Source: Fidelibacterota bacterium (GTDB lineage Bacteria > Fidelibacterota > Marinisomatia > SCGC-AAA003-L08 > GCA-002704045). From it: 10,530 nucleotides of DNA. The notes under the pieces were generated by a model. It saw nothing but the letters and a program-made list of their open reading frames with translations. It did no database searches and was not told the DNA's origin. A program made the translations under genes and the position numbers. Location: assembly GCA_002704045.1 (NCBI GenBank), contig PAFF01000076.1:1-10530 (forward strand). Reading direction: 5' to 3'. Below, one piece after another: positions 1-7,758 of the stretch. Numbering within the stretch: the first letter of the stretch is position 1; each line of letters starts with the position of its first letter.

Positions 1-37
1 AAAATGAAAATATTTATACAAAAATATATCAATTTAT

Positions 38-730
38 TTAGATCCCAATACCTAATCCAACGTACGCGCTAGGAAATCCACTCTTTCCAGGAATAACATC
101 TTTAGCCATTGTATACCTAAGATTCGCCATCATATTAAATGTTAAAAGCTTTGCTTGTAGTCCAACCATTACGTGCACTCCTGAAAAAGTTTCTCTATTA
201 TCCTTTGCATAATCTCCAAGATCTTGAGCAAATGCATTAGCATCAAAACTACCTGTGCTTGTAAGCGTATTTAAGGTTTCATCCAAATTTGCATTAGTAA
301 TTAATTCAGCTGACATTTTTGGAGTTACTTGATGAGAATTTATACCTGCACCCCCATAAATTTGAGCCTTTGCTAAAAAAGGAATACCAACACCTATGAT
401 TTTTTTTCTTAAACTGAAATAAGTTGACATTCTTGCCCATGCCATTGGTAATGCTTGATCTAAACCTTCAATGTTAAAATCATAATCTTTCCCAACGAAT
501 TCTAAATCAGCTTGTAAATCAACAAAAGGTAATGCATCAACATAAAAATATAGTCCAATCCCAACCGCGTTATCTAGGGAAAGTGGAGTAAATGTAAGTG
601 GATCAACATTAAAAGAGTCAAATTGGGTAGAAAACGAATCTGTGTTACCATAAACACCAAAACCTACAACACCGTATGCGAATTGAAGTGTAAACGATAA
701 TATGAAAATTTTACTAATTAATTGTTTCAT
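38..730 (-). CDS. Predicted secreted outer-membrane beta-barrel-like protein
   Basis: The 230-residue protein begins with a typical Sec signal peptide: MKQ followed by a hydrophobic stretch (about residues 4-18) and a probable cleavage site near Ala18-Tyr19-Gly20. The mature part is rich in Gly, aromatic and alternating hydrophobic/polar residues, for example around residues 55-90 and in the last 45 residues, ending in a glycine-rich strand (YVGLGIGI). This pattern suggests amphipathic beta strands of an outer-membrane barrel. The central stretch (about 140-180) is Asn/Asp/Thr-rich and probably forms a loop. The start is supported by a Shine-Dalgarno sequence (AAAGGA, eight bases before the ATG). 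It resembles small uncharacterised beta-barrel proteins of FCB-group bacteria (a DUF6588-like assignment is possible but unverified). It is transcribed divergently from the next gene, so it is probably its own unit. No function or substrate can be given. The terminal residue is Ile instead of the usual Phe or Trp of BAM substrates, a mild caution against a classical barrel. Confidence 0.72.
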   Translation of the reverse strand: MKQLISKIFILSFTLQFAYGVVGFGVYGNTDSFSTQFDSFNVDPLTFTPLSLDNAVGIGLYFYVDALPFVDLQADLEFVGKDYDFNIEGLDQALPMAWARMSTYFSLRKKIIGVGIPFLAKAQIYGGAGINSHQVTPKMSAELITNANLDETLNTLTSTGSFDANAFAQDLGDYAKDNRETFSGVHVMVGLQAKLLTFNMMANLRYTMAKDVIPGKSGFPSAYVGLGIGI

Positions 731-810
731 CTAATATTCCTTTCAATTTTATATTAATAAAATCCCATTTTTTATATGAACTAAACAAGATATTATTTTA
801 TGTTTAAGAA
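731..810. promoter_or_regulatory. Divergent intergenic region
   Basis: These 80 bases separate two divergently oriented genes and must hold the promoters of both unless one is leaderless. The region is almost entirely A and T. On the minus strand a good Shine-Dalgarno sequence (AAAGGA) lies eight bases before the beta-barrel gene. On the plus strand a TATTAT element at 791-796 would make a reasonable -10 box, but its -35 position is only a T-run and the transcript would begin almost at the ATG at 811. That fits the absence of a ribosome binding site there. No operator or clear inverted repeat was seen. Confidence 0.35.
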
Positions 811-1725
811 ATGAATTTAAATAGAAAAAAAATTATTTCAGAATTTCCATGGATAAATGAAAAAAATAAATTTTTTATTATTTCAGCTGATTATGATGGT
901 TTGATTTGCGCCTCTTTTTTAAATCATTTTTTGAATTGGAAATTATCTGGCTATTATGATATGCAAAAACTTTGGCTTTCAGAAGATGCATTAAATAATA
1001 AAGAAGATTTAATATGGGTTGATCTTAATATATTGCCAATGAAAGGTAAAACAATCGGTGGTCACATTGTATCAATAAATAATGAAACGCCTAAAGGTTT
1101 CAATTCGTCCTGCAACCCAAACATATTATTGAACATAGATTCCAATAATTTTAAAAATAAATTTCCTTTGTCAACAGTTTTATTTCTTATTTGGCTACAT
1201 AATATTAAAATCAAAGATGAATTCATCGCAAAGTTACTAATATTGCACGCTGATGCAGTATGGTTAAAAAATCAGCATTATTCGAACAATATGCTTTACT
1301 GGCAAAACGTATTATACGATTATAATTGGAATGATCTTTTTTATAATGTATATACAAAAACTTTTGAAAAAAAAATTGATCAAATATTATATTCTGAAAT
1401 GAAAGAAATAGGTGCCATTTCAAATCGAAGCAAACTGCAAAGTAAATTTTTAAATATTCAAAGCAAAGAATATATATGCAATCCTGATTGGGATGATGAT
1501 ATCATACTCAAATTATTTAATATTTTTGGAAATCATCTAGGCTGGACTCCACCAACTCTACCATTCATTACAAAGAAAATTATTGGAAAAAGAGAAAAAG
1601 TCTATCTTTCTGAAATTAAAAAAATAGGTTTAAACAAATTTATTAAAAAAAATAAAATTTTTTCATATGCTGTTCCATCACCAAGAATATTTAATTATAC
1701 AACATTCAAAGAAACTATAAAATGA
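811..1725 (+). CDS. Uncharacterised DHH-phosphoesterase-like protein
   Basis: This 304-residue cytoplasmic protein has no signal peptide or membrane segment. Its first 150 residues resemble a decayed DHH/RecJ-type phosphoesterase core. A beta strand runs into an acidic turn, FFIISADYDG (residues 21-30), like DHH motif I (DxDG followed by a small-residue helix). A second strand, IWVDLNI (68-74), resembles motif II. GGHIVSIN (83-90) sits where the DHH motif itself would be, but only one His remains. LHADAVW (145-151) resembles the later HAD/ADxxW segment of the family. The C-terminal half, with several aromatic clusters, is not recognised. The start at 811 has no Shine-Dalgarno sequence and no in-frame ATG just upstream. 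The stop overlaps the pabB start (ATGA), so the two are probably translationally coupled, but that does not show a folate role. With most metal ligands altered it may not be an active phosphoesterase. The gene itself is secure; the family assignment is tentative. Confidence 0.6.
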   Translation: MNLNRKKIISEFPWINEKNKFFIISADYDGLICASFLNHFLNWKLSGYYDMQKLWLSEDALNNKEDLIWVDLNILPMKGKTIGGHIVSINNETPKGFNSSCNPNILLNIDSNNFKNKFPLSTVLFLIWLHNIKIKDEFIAKLLILHADAVWLKNQHYSNNMLYWQNVLYDYNWNDLFYNVYTKTFEKKIDQILYSEMKEIGAISNRSKLQSKFLNIQSKEYICNPDWDDDIILKLFNIFGNHLGWTPPTLPFITKKIIGKREKVYLSEIKKIGLNKFIKKNKIFSYAVPSPRIFNYTTFKETIK

Positions 1726-2915
1726 ATGATATTAATGAAATTTTAAAACAAAAAGGAAAACCTAAAGTTTTTTTTAATTCTTATAAAGAAAATAGAAAAT
1801 CTTTTTTCGTATACGAATTTGATGAAGAATTCTTTATAAATCAAAAGGGATGTTTTTTAAACGGAAAAAAAATTAATGGAAATCCATTTAATATATTAAA
1901 TGATTGTATTCAAAATTGGAAAAAGGAAACAGATGACATAGCGTCCGTAGGTTTTTTATCTTATGATTTGAAAGGTTTATTATATCCAAATATAAATTTT
2001 TCAAAAAAGAAAGATGATGTGCCATTATGCTGGTTCGGAAAACCAAAAAAAGTTTTTTATGTTAAAAACAAATATAAAACTGACAAAATTCCTGAAATAA
2101 ATTCAATTAATTCAAAAGACGAATTTTTGAAATATAAAAAAAATTTAAAAAAAATTAAAAATAAATTAAAAAGTGGCGACGTATATCAAGTTAATTATAC
2201 TTATCCCAAAATCTTTAAAACTAATAATGATATTATTGAATTATTTTTTTATTTAAGTAATATTTCTAAACCACATTATGGTTGGTTTTTTGATATAAAT
2301 ACAATCCAAATTTTATGTTTTTCACCTGAACAATTTTTTACTACCAATGAAAATAAAATTTATAGTAGTCCCATAAAAGGTACTATGAAAAGATCTCAAG
2401 ATAAAATAATTGATAATTATAATAAAACAATCTTAGAAAATAGTATTAAGGACAAAGCAGAAAACTTAATGATCACCGATTTAATAAGAAATGATTTAGG
2501 TAAAATATGTCAATATGGTTCAATACAAGTTAATGAAATTTTTAATATCGTATCTTTTGAAACTGTGCATCACATGATTTCTAAAATCTCTGGTATATTA
2601 AAATCTAATATTAATGAAATTGATGTAATTAAAGCTTTATTCCCTGGAGGCTCAATTACGGGTGCTCCAAAAGAAAGTTCAATGAAAATTATAGATAATT
2701 TAGAAAATTATTCACGTGAAATATATACTGGTTCAATAGGATATATAAAAAGTAATGGAGATATGGATTTTAATATAGCTATTAGAACAATGATTAACAA
2801 AAATGGAAAATTAAAATATCCTGTTGGTGGTGGTATTGTTTGGGATTCAAAAATTGAAAATGAATGGGAAGAGACAAAAACAAAGGCAAAAATATTACAT
2901 TCTATAACTAAATAA
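1722..2915 (+). CDS. pabB: Aminodeoxychorismate synthase component I (PabB)
   Basis: PabB converts chorismate plus ammonia (normally supplied by the PabA glutaminase) to 4-amino-4-deoxychorismate, the precursor of p-aminobenzoate and folate. The 397-residue protein has a poorly conserved N-terminal region (about 1-115) and a complete chorismate-binding domain (about 125-395). Signature elements are GDVYQVNYT, the PIKGT motif with Lys219, DLIRNDLG (253-260), PGGSITGAPK (308-317), the Arg in DFNIAIRTM, and the C-terminal GGGIVW and EWEETKTKA. Lysine in PIKGT is the known PabB nucleophile position; anthranilate synthases carry Ala there, so this argues for PabB over TrpE. The conserved Lys/Glu residues are present and no truncation is visible. 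The start overlaps the preceding stop (ATGA), which makes the ATG at 1722 attractive. No pabA or pabC lies in the window and neither is fused here, so partners must be elsewhere. Confidence 0.93.
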   Translation: MNDINEILKQKGKPKVFFNSYKENRKSFFVYEFDEEFFINQKGCFLNGKKINGNPFNILNDCIQNWKKETDDIASVGFLSYDLKGLLYPNINFSKKKDDVPLCWFGKPKKVFYVKNKYKTDKIPEINSINSKDEFLKYKKNLKKIKNKLKSGDVYQVNYTYPKIFKTNNDIIELFFYLSNISKPHYGWFFDINTIQILCFSPEQFFTTNENKIYSSPIKGTMKRSQDKIIDNYNKTILENSIKDKAENLMITDLIRNDLGKICQYGSIQVNEIFNIVSFETVHHMISKISGILKSNINEIDVIKALFPGGSITGAPKESSMKIIDNLENYSREIYTGSIGYIKSNGDMDFNIAIRTMINKNGKLKYPVGGGIVWDSKIENEWEETKTKAKILHSITK

Positions 2916-2949
2916 ATTAAAATTTCAATTTTTTTTAGTAAATTATACC

Positions 2950-3873
2950 ATGATTTCAAAAAGAGAATTCGACGCGAATGTTGATGAAATGAAACAACGT
3001 ATTGTTTCAGATTTTGTCGGCAACACACCCTTTGTAAAATTATCAGAAAAATTATACGCTAAACTTGAGTCAGTTAACCCTGGGGGATCCATTAAAGATA
3101 GGCCAGTTAAGTGGATTTTAGATAAGTCAGAACAAATGGGGTTAATTAATAAAAATAGTACAATTGTTGAGGCAACAAGCGGTAATACTGGAATCTCTCT
3201 GGCCATGATGGGAGCAGAAAGAGGATATAAAATTAAAATTGTTATGCCTAGTGACATGTCAGAAGAAAGAAAAACTTTACTAAAGATGTACGGGGCAGAA
3301 CTAATTGAAGTTGATGAGGGTGATTTTGATGGTGCTATCGCATTAAAAGATAAATTAGTTCATGATAAAGGTTATTTTCCTTTAAATCAATTTTCTACAC
3401 CATTGAATATTGAATGTCATTATAAAACAACCTTTAAAGAAATCGTAAGTCATTCATTAAAAATAGGAAAATCAATAACAGCTTTTATTGCAGGAACTGG
3501 GACTGGTGGAACATTAATGGGAATTCAAAAAGGATTTTCCGAACACGAACCTAGAGTAAAAATTGTTGCTGTTGAACCATTAGAATCACCTGTGATGAGT
3601 GGCGGTGAAAAAGGTTTACATGGAATACAAGGTATTGGAGATGGTTCTAAATTTTTGGTTGACTTAAAAAAGGTTGATGAAATAATTACAATATCTACTG
3701 AAGATGCCAAGATTAGAGCAAAAGAGTTATGTAAAAATAATGGATTATTCGTAGGAATTTCTGCTGGTGCTAATGTTCTTGCATCAGAAAGATGGATTGA
3801 AAAAAATAATCCTAATGGAATAATTTTTACAATTTTGTGTGATCGTGGAGAAAGATATTGTAGCGTATTATAA
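2950..3873 (+). CDS. PLP-dependent cysteine synthase (CysM/CysK family)
   Basis: This fold-type II PLP enzyme probably makes cysteine from an activated serine (O-acetylserine, or O-phosphoserine) and a sulfide donor. Visible motifs: GNTP (24-27), the PLP-lysine motif NPGGSIKDR with Lys49, the substrate loop TSGNTG (76-81), the phosphate-binding loop GTGTGGT (182-188), GIQGIG (226-230 region) and GISAGA with Ser271, equivalent to the serine that contacts the pyridine nitrogen. The tail CDRGERY resembles CysM (CDRGDRY), while GIQGIG is more like CysK or cystathionine beta-synthase, so donor specificity is undecided. The length of 307 residues is usual. The N terminus before GNTP is slightly long; Met14 (2989) is an alternative start, and neither start has a Shine-Dalgarno sequence. 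A 34-bp AT-rich gap with a T-run follows pabB, so a separate promoter here is possible. It is followed 11 bases later by ligA. No sulfate-assimilation genes are nearby, though a rhodanese lies in the same cluster. Confidence 0.88.
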   Translation: MISKREFDANVDEMKQRIVSDFVGNTPFVKLSEKLYAKLESVNPGGSIKDRPVKWILDKSEQMGLINKNSTIVEATSGNTGISLAMMGAERGYKIKIVMPSDMSEERKTLLKMYGAELIEVDEGDFDGAIALKDKLVHDKGYFPLNQFSTPLNIECHYKTTFKEIVSHSLKIGKSITAFIAGTGTGGTLMGIQKGFSEHEPRVKIVAVEPLESPVMSGGEKGLHGIQGIGDGSKFLVDLKKVDEIITISTEDAKIRAKELCKNNGLFVGISAGANVLASERWIEKNNPNGIIFTILCDRGERYCSVL

Positions 3874-3884
3874 AATCACATTTA

Positions 3885-5891
3885 ATGCCTCAAAATAACA
3901 ATAATACCATTCAATCTAGATTAAAAATACTTTGTAATGATATAAATAAACATAATATTCAATATTACAACTATGATAATCCAATCATATCTGACTATGA
4001 ATATGATGTATTATTTAAAGAGTTAATTGATTTAGAAGCTAAATATCCAAATTTAATCAGAAATGATTCACCATCACAAAGAGTAGGAAGTACTCCTCTA
4101 AAAAAATTTACTTCAATAAAGCATAAAATACCTCTGCTATCTTTAGATAACGGAATGACTGAAGAAGATTTAGTTAACTTTGATAAACGAATTAAAAAAA
4201 ACCTAAATGTTTCATCTGATATTGAATACGTTTTAGAACCTAAGTTAGATGGTTTAGCTGTAGAACTAATATATGAGAATGGCATTTTTAAAACAGGCTC
4301 AACAAGAGGCGATGGCTTTTTAGGCGAAAATATTACTCAAAATCTTAAAACTATTAATCAAATCCCTTTAAACATTAATAATACATTTAAAACAATTGAA
4401 ATTAGGGGTGAAGTTTTTATTAATAAATCTGATTTTATTAAATTAAATATCAAAAGATTAGGTGAAAATGAACAACCCTTTGCCAATCCACGTAATTGTG
4501 CTGCTGGTAGTTTAAGACAACTAGATTCAAGTATAACATCATCTCGACCATTAAAAATTTTTTGTTATGCACCAGGATATCTTGATGGTATTAACTTTGA
4601 TTCCCAACAAGAATTTTTAAAGACTATTCCATCTTGGGGCTTTCCAGTAAACCCTCTAGTTGAGGTTGGTTATGGATCAGATTTTATAATTAATTACTTA
4701 CAAAAAATAGAATCAATCAGAAATGAGCTAAATTATGAAATTGATGGTATTGTATGTAAAGTTAACAAATTCAATTATCAAAATATTTTGGGTAATAAAA
4801 GCAGATCACCAAGATGGGCAATTGCAGGAAAATTTAAAGCACAACAAGTAACTACAAAAGTAATAAGTATCATAGCAAGCGTTGGTAGAACAGGTGCTAT
4901 TACGCCTGTAGCTAAATTAAAACCCGTCAAAGTAGGTGGTGTAGTTGTTTCAAATGCTACACTTCATAATCAGGATGAAATAAACAAAAAAGATGTAAGA
5001 GTGGGAGATACTATTTTATTACAAAGAGCTGGAGATGTTATTCCTGAGATAGTAAAAGTAATAAAAGCAAAACGACCAAATGAAACTTCAAAATATATTT
5101 TACCAAAATTTTGTCCAGTATGTAATACTATAATTGATAAACCAATTGATCACGCTATTTTTAGATGTAAAAATTACCATTGCGCTGCACAAATTAAAGG
5201 TAGAATTATACATTTTGTATCAAGAAATGCTATGAATATTGATGGATTTGGTGAAAAACTAATAAATCAACTTGTAGATTCCAATTTGATTAATGATATA
5301 TCGGATATTTTCAACTTAAATAAAAACGATTTGATGAATTTAGAACGAATGGGCGATAAATTGGCCGATAAACTACTCAATTCTATAGAAAATTCTAAAA
5401 ATATTACATTATCTAAATTCATATATGCGTTGGGAATCAGAAATGTTGGAGAACATTCCTCAAAAAACATAATTAATCATTTTGAATTGAATTTAAATAA
5501 ACTTGAAAATGCAACTTTGGATGAACTAGAACGTATACCAGATGTTGGAAAGATTATGGCGCAATCCATATTTGATTTTTTTAATGATGATGATAATAAA
5601 TTATTAATTTCTAGATGTATAAGTTCAGGTTTAAATTTTGAAAATAAATTTTTATCCAAAAATCTAAAATTAAATGAATTAAATTTTGTTTTTACTGGAA
5701 CAATGACAACATTATCAAGAAACGAAGCTAAAAAAATAGTAGAAAAAAATGGTGGAATAACTAGCAATAATTTATCTAAGAAAGTAAATTATCTGGTTAC
5801 TGGAAAAAATAGCGGATCAAAATTAGAAAAAGCAAAAAAACTTAACATAAGTGTGATATCAGAAGAGGGATTTTTAAAATTAATAACATAA
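3885..5891 (+). CDS. ligA: NAD-dependent DNA ligase LigA
   Basis: LigA seals nicks in duplex DNA during replication and repair, using NAD as adenylate donor. The 668-residue protein has the full bacterial architecture (E. coli LigA is 671). Domain Ia (about 1-75) has the NMN-binding YYNYDNPIISDYEYD segment. The nucleotidyltransferase domain has the adenylated Lys120 in EPKLDG, then EIRGEVF, NPRNCAAGSLRQ and EIDGIVCKV. The OB fold (about 325-405) includes GRTGAITPVA and the RVGD and RAGDVIPE segments. A four-cysteine zinc finger follows (C410, C413, C428, C433), then helix-hairpin-helix repeats (about 440-590; LGIRNVGE, IPDVGK). The C-terminal BRCT domain (about 598-668) begins with FVFTGTM. 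All catalytic elements are intact. The ATG lies 11 bases after the previous stop without a Shine-Dalgarno sequence; its residues precede domain Ia at the expected distance. Its 3' end overlaps or abuts the SCO lipoprotein gene. Confidence 0.97.
   Translation: MPQNNNNTIQSRLKILCNDINKHNIQYYNYDNPIISDYEYDVLFKELIDLEAKYPNLIRNDSPSQRVGSTPLKKFTSIKHKIPLLSLDNGMTEEDLVNFDKRIKKNLNVSSDIEYVLEPKLDGLAVELIYENGIFKTGSTRGDGFLGENITQNLKTINQIPLNINNTFKTIEIRGEVFINKSDFIKLNIKRLGENEQPFANPRNCAAGSLRQLDSSITSSRPLKIFCYAPGYLDGINFDSQQEFLKTIPSWGFPVNPLVEVGYGSDFIINYLQKIESIRNELNYEIDGIVCKVNKFNYQNILGNKSRSPRWAIAGKFKAQQVTTKVISIIASVGRTGAITPVAKLKPVKVGGVVVSNATLHNQDEINKKDVRVGDTILLQRAGDVIPEIVKVIKAKRPNETSKYILPKFCPVCNTIIDKPIDHAIFRCKNYHCAAQIKGRIIHFVSRNAMNIDGFGEKLINQLVDSNLINDISDIFNLNKNDLMNLERMGDKLADKLLNSIENSKNITLSKFIYALGIRNVGEHSSKNIINHFELNLNKLENATLDELERIPDVGKIMAQSIFDFFNDDDNKLLISRCISSGLNFENKFLSKNLKLNELNFVFTGTMTTLSRNEAKKIVEKNGGITSNNLSKKVNYLVTGKNSGSKLEKAKKLNISVISEEGFLKLIT
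5864..5869 (+). promoter_or_regulatory. Candidate Shine-Dalgarno for AUU start of SCO gene
   Basis: AGAGGG lies inside the last codons of ligA, nine bases before an in-frame ATT at 5879. The same hexamer precedes nrdJ at six bases. It is the only purine-rich ribosome-binding-like site in front of any gene in the plus-strand cluster, and it helps choose the SCO start. It also encodes part of a Glu-Glu-Gly turn of LigA, so chance is possible. Confidence 0.35.
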
Positions 5892-6727
5892 AAACAAAAT
5901 TATATTTATTATTAATTATATTTCTATTTAATTGTGAAAATAAAATTACATATCCAGTTATAGGTGTTATAATTGAAATAAAACCTGAAGTTAATCAAAT
6001 GTTAATTAAACACGATGAAATTAAAGATTTTATGATGCAGATGACCATGCCATTTAATGTAAAAGAAGATGAAAATCTTGATAGATTTAATATTGGTGAT
6101 AGTATTCATTTTAATTTAACAATTGAAGGTAAAAAGTCATATACTCATGATTTTAAAATTATACAAAATTTAAAACTTGAAGATGTTTTAGAGGATGATT
6201 TTTGGGAACAAAATCCATATGATCCAGTTGAAATGGGTGATTTTATATCTGATGGTTCATTTTTAGATTTAGATAGTAATTTAGTTTCTTTATCTGATTT
6301 TGATGGTGATTATATATTTTTATCATATATTTTTTCAAGATGTCCTATGCCAAATATGTGTCCAGCAGTTATAGTAAAAAATCAATATCTAGCACAAAAA
6401 CTAAATGAATTTAATATCAAATTCATATTATTAAGCTTTGACCATTTATATGATACTCCATCGATCTTAAAACAATCTTATGAGCAGCTTAATAATAGAT
6501 TTACAAACTTGATTTTCTTATCAAGTTTTGGTTCTGTAAAAGATTTAAATGTAATATCTCGACAAACTGGAATGTCATTTTGGGGTATTGAAAACAATGA
6601 TATTGGACACACCATGCGTTCAATTTTAATATCTCCTGATGGTAAACTTTTATCTACCTACGATGGTTTGGATTGGGAAGTCAAAGATGTAGAAAAAAAC
6701 ATAAAAGAAATTTTATCATTACCATAA
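5879..6727 (+). CDS. SCO-family copper chaperone lipoprotein with CusF-like domain, non-AUG start
   Basis: This is a predicted inner- or outer-membrane-anchored lipoprotein that binds copper and probably delivers it to cytochrome oxidase or acts as a thiol-redox protein. Numbered from the ATT at 5879 (282 residues), it has a lipoprotein signal: Lys-rich start, hydrophobic run LYLLLIIFLF and lipobox LFNC with Cys19. Next is a CusF-like beta barrel beginning YPVIGVIIEIKPEV, with candidate ligands His45, Met52, Met55 and Met57 (HDEIKDFMMQMTMPF; Met52 stands where CusF has Trp). The SCO/thioredoxin-fold domain (about 115-280) carries CPMPNMC (Cys155, Cys161) and the distal His244 (GHTMRS), the three known SCO copper ligands. 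The first in-frame ATG (5999) would remove the signal peptide and first barrel strand. No ATG, GTG, TTG or CTG lies between the upstream stop (5843) and 5999, so ATT 5879 or ATA 5888 is inferred. The rhodanese follows eight bases later. Confidence 0.8.
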   Translation: MNNIKTKLYLLLIIFLFNCENKITYPVIGVIIEIKPEVNQMLIKHDEIKDFMMQMTMPFNVKEDENLDRFNIGDSIHFNLTIEGKKSYTHDFKIIQNLKLEDVLEDDFWEQNPYDPVEMGDFISDGSFLDLDSNLVSLSDFDGDYIFLSYIFSRCPMPNMCPAVIVKNQYLAQKLNEFNIKFILLSFDHLYDTPSILKQSYEQLNNRFTNLIFLSSFGSVKDLNVISRQTGMSFWGIENNDIGHTMRSILISPDGKLLSTYDGLDWEVKDVEKNIKEILSLP

Positions 6728-6735
6728 ACTATTAA

Positions 6736-7062
6736 ATGACCGAAAATAAAAATATATGCGTTCAACAATTAAAAATAAAAATTGATAATGAAGTTAATTT
6801 TATTTTATTGGATGTGAGAGAAAAATTTGAGCTTGATATAGCCAGCTTACCTAATGCTCTTCATATTCCTATGCGTGAAATCCCTGATCACCTTGACGAA
6901 CTTAATAAAAACCATGAAATTATTGTTTTTTGTAAATCTGGAATTCGATCTATGAATGTGTGCAACTTCTTGTACAATAATGGTTTTAAAAGAGTTTTTA
7001 ATCTAACAGGAGGAATAAAACGCTGGTCAGAAGAAATAGATAAATCTATTCCAACTTATTAG
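6736..7062 (+). CDS. Single-domain rhodanese (sulfurtransferase)
   Basis: The 108-residue protein is one rhodanese domain. The N-terminal strand and Asp-Val-Arg (LLDVRE, 25-29), the HIPMREIP segment and the active-site loop CKSGIRS with Cys66 and Arg71 are all present, followed by the family's GF-LTGGIKRW end. The Cys66 thiol would carry a persulfide from thiosulfate or another donor. The domain fills the whole protein, as in GlpE- or PspE-type enzymes, and there is no signal peptide, so it acts in the cytoplasm. It starts eight bases after the SCO gene without a Shine-Dalgarno sequence and is the last gene of the plus-strand cluster. Its physiological acceptor is unknown. A link to the cysteine synthase or to copper handling is only suggested by proximity. 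Confidence 0.9.
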   Translation: MTENKNICVQQLKIKIDNEVNFILLDVREKFELDIASLPNALHIPMREIPDHLDELNKNHEIIVFCKSGIRSMNVCNFLYNNGFKRVFNLTGGIKRWSEEIDKSIPTY

Positions 7063-7089
7063 TTTTATTTTAAAAAACAAATTTAATAA
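7063..7089. other. Short convergent intergenic gap
   Basis: Only 27 bases separate the converging rhodanese and TSCPD genes. They hold A/T runs and a weak imperfect inverted repeat (GTTTT...AAAAC, 7064-7080) without any GC-rich stem, so a conventional intrinsic terminator cannot be supported. Transcripts probably overlap or rely on another ending mechanism. Confidence 0.4.
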
Positions 7090-7758
7090 TTATTTATCAC
7101 ATTTGCTGTAACCACAATCAGTACCTACACAAACATCGCATCCAGCTTCCATTTTTAACGTTCTGTTACTACATTCAGGACAAATTTTAAATTGAGAATT
7201 TCCATAATTACCTTCATCATTAGCTAAAATTGGAGTTTTTTTTTCTATTACTCCATTATCTTGCTTTGGTAATATTTCTGGTTTTTCAAGAATACCTACA
7301 TCAAAGAAAAATTGTTCTATTACATCAGCAACTTCAGCATAGAACGAATGCATATATTTTCCCTCTTTAAAGAAACCGCCACTGGGATCAAAAATTCCCC
7401 TTAGTTCTTCAAGAATGAACATGGGATCATCAGTTCTTCTAAAAATAGCTGATATTAATCTGGTTAAAACTACATATTCGGGGGCTCTAGTTAAGTCTTT
7501 AGAATTTATAAAAATTTCAAATGGTCTCTTTCTGCTATTTTCGGATATATATCCTAAAGTTACAAATACTGAATTTTTTACAAATGAGCTTTTTACTTTA
7601 TATACTTTTGCATCAACAATATCAGGTCGGTTAGTCGTAAATTCTCTAGTTTCACGAGTTTGATTATCTTTAACTATTTTTTCTTGAACCACATTCTGTT
7701 TCGGTGAATTCTTTGAAACTTGAACTACATTTAAATCTTTAGATGATAATTTAATCAT
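7090..7758 (-). CDS. Separate C-terminal part of class II ribonucleotide reductase (TSCPD-like domain plus zinc ribbon)
   Basis: The 222-residue protein matches the C-terminal end of long class II reductases. Residues 1-45 are a low-complexity, charged linker. Residues 46-155 resemble a TSCPD domain: strands DAKVYKV and NSVFVTLGYI, then RPFEIFIN, then a helix with LTRLISAIFR. The cysteine of the name-giving TSCPD motif is not present. The tail (190-222) is a zinc ribbon with six cysteines (C193, C196, C207, C210, C215, C220), ending CGYSKC. In fused NrdJ proteins this cysteine-rich end is thought to shuttle electrons to the active-site disulfide. The start is well supported: GAGGA nine bases upstream, and the ATG overlaps the nrdJ stop by one base (TAATG), implying coupled translation. 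Inference: it is the second chain of a split NrdJ, comparable in arrangement to the NrdJa/NrdJb pair of Pseudomonas. Alone it would have no catalytic activity. Confidence 0.85.
   Translation of the reverse strand: MIKLSSKDLNVVQVSKNSPKQNVVQEKIVKDNQTRETREFTTNRPDIVDAKVYKVKSSFVKNSVFVTLGYISENSRKRPFEIFINSKDLTRAPEYVVLTRLISAIFRRTDDPMFILEELRGIFDPSGGFFKEGKYMHSFYAEVADVIEQFFFDVGILEKPEILPKQDNGVIEKKTPILANDEGNYGNSQFKICPECSNRTLKMEAGCDVCVGTDCGYSKCDK

Noticed and set aside
1722..2915. Anthranilate synthase component I (TrpE) for the chorismate enzyme
   Set aside because: The PIKGT lysine is characteristic of PabB, and no trp genes or tryptophan-binding motif accompany it.
5999..6727. ATG at 5999 as the real start of the SCO gene
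   Set aside because: It would cut off a complete lipoprotein signal peptide and the first strand of the copper-binding barrel, both encoded in the same open frame just upstream.
811..7062. Defence system or mobile island in the plus-strand cluster
   Set aside because: All but one gene are recognisable housekeeping or envelope genes; there is no integrase, transposase, repeat or effector domain.
7063..7089. Bidirectional intrinsic terminator between the converging genes
   Set aside because: Only a weak, AT-only inverted repeat is present; no stable stem can be drawn.
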